Shown one piece after another: positions 29,689-33,272 of a stretch of DNA of 33,272 bases; the stretch's first letter is position 1, and every line of letters begins with the position of its first letter. The stretch lies in IMG/VR virus record IMGVR_UViG_3300046517_001043, positions 1 to 33,272 of that record; one strand, written 5' to 3'. The notes beneath the pieces are model-generated. The model was given only the letters and a program-made list of their open reading frames with translations, had not been told where the DNA came from and did not search any database. The position numbers were made by a program, and so were the translations under genes. The DNA is from a virus.

Positions 29689-29694
29689 CCGGCC

Positions 29695-31098
29695 ATGGCC
29701 CGCCGTCGTTCCTCCTCTGCCAGTTCCGTCTCCGCCTCCTCGTCCCTTGTGGCCGGTCGTGCCTCTGCTACCGCCCCCGAACAGGCGCCCGCAGCGCCTC
29801 CCCTCTCGACGGACGCGGCCTACCTTTCGCACCCCTTCGAGCCGCTGCCGCCGCTCACACTCTCGAGCTGGGACATCAGCCGGATCCGCGAAGCGCGAGA
29901 CGCGCACGTGCTCGGCCAGTTCCAGGCAAGCGCCGTACTCGCCGACGCCCTCATGACCGACGGGCGGATCTACCAGGCGACGACGCAACGGATCGGCCCG
30001 CCGCTCGGCATCGCCCGCGAGGTGATCGGCGGCTCGCGCTGGAACGGCAAGGGCCTCACCGAGACCGTGCGGGTAGGTGTCCAGGAGATTCTCCTCGGCC
30101 CAGGCCCCGCCCCGGCACTCGGCCCTGCCACGCTGGCGCCTATCTTCCTCTCGCTCGCGGTCATGGGCGTCTGCATCCTGCAGGTGATCCGCCGTCCTCG
30201 CGCGGACGGCTCACGCATCGACGTCGAGCTGCGCCCGTGGCCGCTGCAGCAGGCCTACTGGAACGAAGCTATCCGCCGCTACGTGCTCTTTTCGACGGAC
30301 GGCCCGATCGAGGTCACGCCGAACGACGGCAAATGGATCGTGATCGAGCCGTGGGGGCCGCGCTCGTTCAAGCTCGGCGCGATCCGCGCGCTCGCGCTCC
30401 TCTGGGCCGACCGCGCGTACGCGCAGCGTGATCGAAGCAACCACAGCGCCGCGCACGGCTCGGTCAACATCGTCGGCACGCTCCCCGAGGGCGTGAAGGT
30501 GCGGAGCCCAGAGGGCGCCGCCTTCCGCGACGCCGTACGGCTCCTGCAGCAAGCACGGAGCGGAATCATCCTGCCTGACGGCTCGAAGGTCGCGCCGTTC
30601 GAGCCGCAAACGCAGGCCTCGAAGATTTTCGACAGCATCATCGACTCCGACAACGGGGACATCGCGCTCTGTTTGCTTGGAATCCTTCCGGGCGGGGACG
30701 GCACGTACAAGCCGATCCCGCAGCTCGACGGCGTGCGATACGACCTCGTGCGCCTCGACATCGGCGCGGCCGAGTCGCAGTTGCAGACTGGCCTCGTTCG
30801 GCCGGTGACGGCGTGGAATTGGGGGGACGATCCCGAACTCGTGCCTGCGTACCGCTGGCTCGTTCCGGACCCCCGCGAGATCGAACGCGTCGACGCCGAA
30901 GCGCGCCACCATGCTGCGCTTTCGACGACGCTTCAGGCCTACCGCGGCGCGGGACTGCTCGTCGACCAGCCACTCGTCAATCGCCTCGCGGCGCGCTTCG
31001 GTATTTCACCGGCGCCACTGCTCGATCCGAACCCGCCGCAACCCGCCGCTGCAGCGCCGGATCCGTTCGCGCCGCCGCCTCCGGCGCCCACCGGCTAG
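29695..31098 (+). CDS. Portal protein (DUF935/Mu gp29-like), on the strand opposite to other late genes
   Basis: A 467-residue protein. A low-complexity Ser/Ala N-terminus leads to DISRIREARDAHVLGQFQ, SAVLADALMTDGRIYQATTQRIGPPLG, FKLGAIRALALLWADRAYAQRD and QTQASKIFDSIIDSDNGDIALCLLG (in outline). This follows Mu-like DUF935 portals: a helical N-terminal part, a clip/stem in the middle and a helical wing, then a Pro-rich tail. It forms the 12-fold ring through which DNA passes. All other structural genes are on the - strand. Its stop shares CTAG with the terminase stop. No - strand frame here resembles a portal, so the inversion is real in this sequence. Confidence 0.82.
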   Translation: MARRRSSSASSVSASSSLVAGRASATAPEQAPAAPPLSTDAAYLSHPFEPLPPLTLSSWDISRIREARDAHVLGQFQASAVLADALMTDGRIYQATTQRIGPPLGIAREVIGGSRWNGKGLTETVRVGVQEILLGPGPAPALGPATLAPIFLSLAVMGVCILQVIRRPRADGSRIDVELRPWPLQQAYWNEAIRRYVLFSTDGPIEVTPNDGKWIVIEPWGPRSFKLGAIRALALLWADRAYAQRDRSNHSAAHGSVNIVGTLPEGVKVRSPEGAAFRDAVRLLQQARSGIILPDGSKVAPFEPQTQASKIFDSIIDSDNGDIALCLLGILPGGDGTYKPIPQLDGVRYDLVRLDIGAAESQLQTGLVRPVTAWNWGDDPELVPAYRWLVPDPREIERVDAEARHHAALSTTLQAYRGAGLLVDQPLVNRLAARFGISPAPLLDPNPPQPAAAAPDPFAPPPPAPTG

Positions 31099-32624
31099 AG
31101 GAATCGCCCGCCGCTCGAGTCAGCGATGAACGCCTCAGCGAACGTATCGCTCCGTTCGTAGCGCTTGTCTCCTGCGCCGACGCGCCGCTGCTCCTCGCCG
31201 GTGTCCACCGCCCACCGCTGCGCCGGGGCGTCGGCGTTGAGTTCGCGCAGGCCCGCGGCCATGTCGGGATCGCGCTCGAGAGCGTCCTCGAGGTCGGCGA
31301 GTTCGAACGCGCCCCAGACGAGCGCGTCAAGGCGGTTCGGCGACGGCCCGCCGCCGGCGGGGTCCCACTCGGTCATCTCCTGCTCGAGCTCGACGAACCG
31401 TCCGACGTGCGCCACGCGCTCACGGGCGTAGAGCGCCGCCACGGGCTCCGCGCGGGTTTCTTTCCCCCGACTCGCCCGGACAAGCGCGATGCCCAATGAC
31501 GCCCGACGAGCACGGAGGTTCGCCTGTACCAGGTCCCCGCCCCGGTTCGTCTCGGCGACAACGAGCACGCCGCCGTCCGTGCGCGGCTTCCACCGGTCGA
31601 CGGCAGCCACAACGATCGCCGCCCACTCCTCGGGCTTGTGCTTTCCCGACAGGTCCTCGAGCACCACCAGGCGCGGGTCGTCCTCCCCGTCGGGAGCGTC
31701 GACGAGCCCGAGCACCAGGACCCCCGTCTCGTCCGAGTCCCGCGACGTGGACACCGCCGGGTCGACGGCGACGACGACGCGAGCGAGCTTCGGCCACACG
31801 CCGGTTTCGATCCGTGTGCGATCGATCGTGACCTCGGAGAACATCCCGCCCGCGTCCTCGAGGAGCTCCCCCTCGAGCTCTTGGCGGCCGAGCCTCGTGC
31901 CGCCGTACTTGCGGTCCATCGCCGCGAGCCACGCCGCGTCCAGGTTCGCCGAGTTGTCGCTCGTCTTCCCGCGGAGCACGCGCACCGTAGGATCGGCGAG
32001 CAGTTCACGCAGGAGCTTGATTTTCTTCGGCGTCGTGGTGAACAGCGCCGCCGGCGGCTGCGCGCCCACGCGCCGGAGCGTCATCTCGAGGTTCGGCCAG
32101 AGGGCCTCGAGGTAGCGCCACTTCGCGAGCTCGTCACCCCAGATCGTGTCCAGGTTCGGCCCGCGCATCTCGGGCTCTTCGGCCGAGAAGATCTGCGCCG
32201 TAGCCCCAGTCCAGAACGTCACCCGCCGTTTCGACGCCTCCCACTTCGGCCGCTTGTCCGGCGGCCAGAGGTTGAGCAGCCCCTCCGCGCGCGGGCCGTA
32301 GCCGCTCGGGTCCTTTCCCTCGCCGAGCACGTCGTTTCGGATGTCCTGCAGGGTGGCTCCCACCAGCCCGATCGCGCGGGCCGTACCCGAGTCGACGCGC
32401 TCGCGGATCCACTGGGCGCCGGCCTTGGACTTCCCGAACCCGCGCCCCGCGAGCATCAGGGTGATCCGCGCCCGCCCGTCGACGATCTGCGACGGGCGCG
32501 CCCACCACCGCCAGGCGTAGAGCAGCGAGGCGCGGTCCCGCGGCCGGAGCCGGGCCAGCATCGGCGCGCGCACCTCGCGCGGCAGGCGCGCCCAGCGCTC
32601 GGCGAGCGACAGTTCACGCGGCAC
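31095..32624 (-). CDS. terL: Terminase large subunit
   Basis: A 509-residue packaging motor. Walker A lies at about 58-67 (LAGRGFGKSK), Walker B at 161-165 (IWGDE) and the coupling motif at 196-200 (TTTPK). The C-terminal nuclease has its first acidic strand at 285-292 (VVAVDPAVS), then VVAETNRGGDLVQANLR and the final NRLDALVWGAFEL. It cuts the concatemer and drives DNA into the head through the portal. GTG start (32624) overlaps the small subunit stop by 11 bases. Confidence 0.96.
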   Translation of the reverse strand: MPRELSLAERWARLPREVRAPMLARLRPRDRASLLYAWRWWARPSQIVDGRARITLMLAGRGFGKSKAGAQWIRERVDSGTARAIGLVGATLQDIRNDVLGEGKDPSGYGPRAEGLLNLWPPDKRPKWEASKRRVTFWTGATAQIFSAEEPEMRGPNLDTIWGDELAKWRYLEALWPNLEMTLRRVGAQPPAALFTTTPKKIKLLRELLADPTVRVLRGKTSDNSANLDAAWLAAMDRKYGGTRLGRQELEGELLEDAGGMFSEVTIDRTRIETGVWPKLARVVVAVDPAVSTSRDSDETGVLVLGLVDAPDGEDDPRLVVLEDLSGKHKPEEWAAIVVAAVDRWKPRTDGGVLVVAETNRGGDLVQANLRARRASLGIALVRASRGKETRAEPVAALYARERVAHVGRFVELEQEMTEWDPAGGGPSPNRLDALVWGAFELADLEDALERDPDMAAGLRELNADAPAQRWAVDTGEEQRRVGAGDKRYERSDTFAEAFIADSSGGRFL

Positions 32625-33174
32625 GTTCGGCCTCGGCGAGCGCTACGAGCCGCTCGAGCTCGACCACCAGTTCCCGGCAGGCGGCGACCGTGTTGTCCGT
32701 GGCGTCGGGGTCCACCGGCGGCGGCGGGCGCAGCAGACGCACCCGCTCGGCGAGCTCGGCGATGATTCGCGCCCGCTTCGCCCTGGCGTCGAGGGTCCCC
32801 GTCCCGCGGGCGCCGGCCCCCTCGGACATGAGGGCCTCGAGTTCCTCGTCGAGGAAGTCGGCGATCGCCTCGACGCTGGAGCTCGAACCCGGGAGGCCTG
32901 TAGAGGGCCCTGGCTGCCCCGTGGCGGGACTGGGCCGCCCAGAGGGCCCCGAAGGAGCCTCGCCCCCGTCCGGGGCCTTCCTGCGCCGCCCTCGGTGCCC
33001 GGAACGGCCAGGAGGTACGGAGCCCGAGGTGGTGATCGCCCTCGACACGGCCCCGACCGACGTCCGCACCCCCTCCACCCCGAGCTGCGCGACGATGGCC
33101 CGGACCGTCGCGCCCTCCCGAACAAGCTCGAGGATTCGCTTTCGGGCCTTCGCATCTAGGTTGGATTTACTCAT
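32614..33174 (-). CDS. terS: Terminase small subunit
   Basis: A 186-residue protein. The N-terminal 50 residues are a helix-turn-helix (DAKARKRILELVREGATVRAIVAQLGVEG in outline, followed by SVGAVSRAI) that should bind the packaging site. A Pro/Gly/Ser-rich linker of about 45 residues follows, then a helical oligomerisation region. The ATG has a good GGAGG 5 bases upstream. Being next to the large subunit gene makes the assignment firm, although the linker is longer than usual. Confidence 0.85.
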   Translation of the reverse strand: MSKSNLDAKARKRILELVREGATVRAIVAQLGVEGVRTSVGAVSRAITTSGSVPPGRSGHRGRRRKAPDGGEAPSGPSGRPSPATGQPGPSTGLPGSSSSVEAIADFLDEELEALMSEGAGARGTGTLDARAKRARIIAELAERVRLLRPPPPVDPDATDNTVAACRELVVELERLVALAEAERAA

Positions 33175-33189
33175 GAAGGCCTCCGCACT

Positions 33190-33205
33190 GTGAACAAACG
33201 TTCAC
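33190..33205. promoter_or_regulatory. Terminase operator, proximal copy
   Basis: GTGAAC-AAAC-GTTCAC, a perfect 6+6 palindrome 16 bases upstream of the small terminase ATG, just before the GGAGG ribosome site. Confidence 0.78.
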
Positions 33206-33221
33206 GTGAACGCGCGTTCAC
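33206..33221. promoter_or_regulatory. Terminase operator, distal copy
   Basis: GTGAAC-GCGC-GTTCAC, a perfect palindrome that abuts the proximal copy with no gap. The tandem 32-bp layout is the same as at 28168-28199. Confidence 0.78.
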
Positions 33222-33248
33222 ATAACAGTAGCACTGGAACTGCTCCAA
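33219..33248 (-). promoter_or_regulatory. Possible terminase promoter
   Basis: On the - strand a TTGGAG-like -35 and TATGTG -10, about 18 bases apart, lie just upstream of the tandem operators. The -10 overlaps the start of the distal palindrome, so a bound repressor would cover the transcription start. The boxes are weak and other placements are possible. Confidence 0.3.
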
Positions 33249-33272
33249 ATTCCCAAGTGATGGTGGTCGGGC

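Noticed and set aside
1-33272. CRISPR arrays, insertion sequences or rRNA genes
   Set aside because: No regularly spaced repeats, transposase motifs with terminal inverted repeats, or rRNA-like sequence were seen.

Overview
The window looks like the genome, or nearly all of it, of a small temperate phage with a contractile tail (myovirus-like). Its head follows the Mu plan and its tail and baseplate follow the compact Pam3/Mu-like plan. The host is unclear. GC is high throughout, GTG starts are very common, and genes are joined by 4-base GTGA/ATGA overlaps. This fits a high-GC bacterium such as an actinobacterium or myxobacterium, but no host gene is present to decide. The integrase and a probable attP lie inside the phage gene order, with phage genes on both sides, so this is the virion or circular order rather than an integrated prophage cut at its att ends.

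Left arm, + strand (about 344-5193): one tightly coupled early operon behind a strong promoter. It holds four small proteins, a Cas4/RecB-type nuclease, a Sak4-like RecA-fold ATPase, an SSB-like protein with an acidic DEEIPF tail, a small unknown protein, an excisionase-like HTH protein and a tyrosine integrase. Next come a probable attP (about 5137-5323) with mirrored arm repeats and a tRNA-like core, then four small + strand genes ending in a ribbon-helix-helix protein (to 6275).

Middle, - strand, read right to left (29643 to 6272): head spike base, head spike fibre, S49 protease with nested scaffold, decoration protein, gpT-like capsid, connectors, sheath, tube, tail chaperones with a programmed -1 frameshift, tape measure, Dit-like protein, plug, hub, spike, tailspike, a membrane protein, gp25-like wedge, baseplate J, DUF2612-like protein and a receptor-binding protein. 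The lysis end follows: a holin-like membrane protein, a papain-like protein, a zinc ribbon, an endolysin and a small protein. The terminase genes (31095-33174) are also on the - strand. The portal gene between terminase and head spike genes is the only late gene on the + strand.

Regulation is the most unusual part. The terminase and protease promoters each carry two abutting 16-bp palindromes, GTGAAC-N4-GTTCAC, with a weaker copy in the divergent portal/head-spike promoter. At four or five promoters the -10 box ends only 6-7 bases before the start codon, implying leaderless transcripts. No CI-like repressor or replication initiator is visible. The late genes may be held off by a host LexA-like factor, by the small RHH protein, or by a repressor outside the window.
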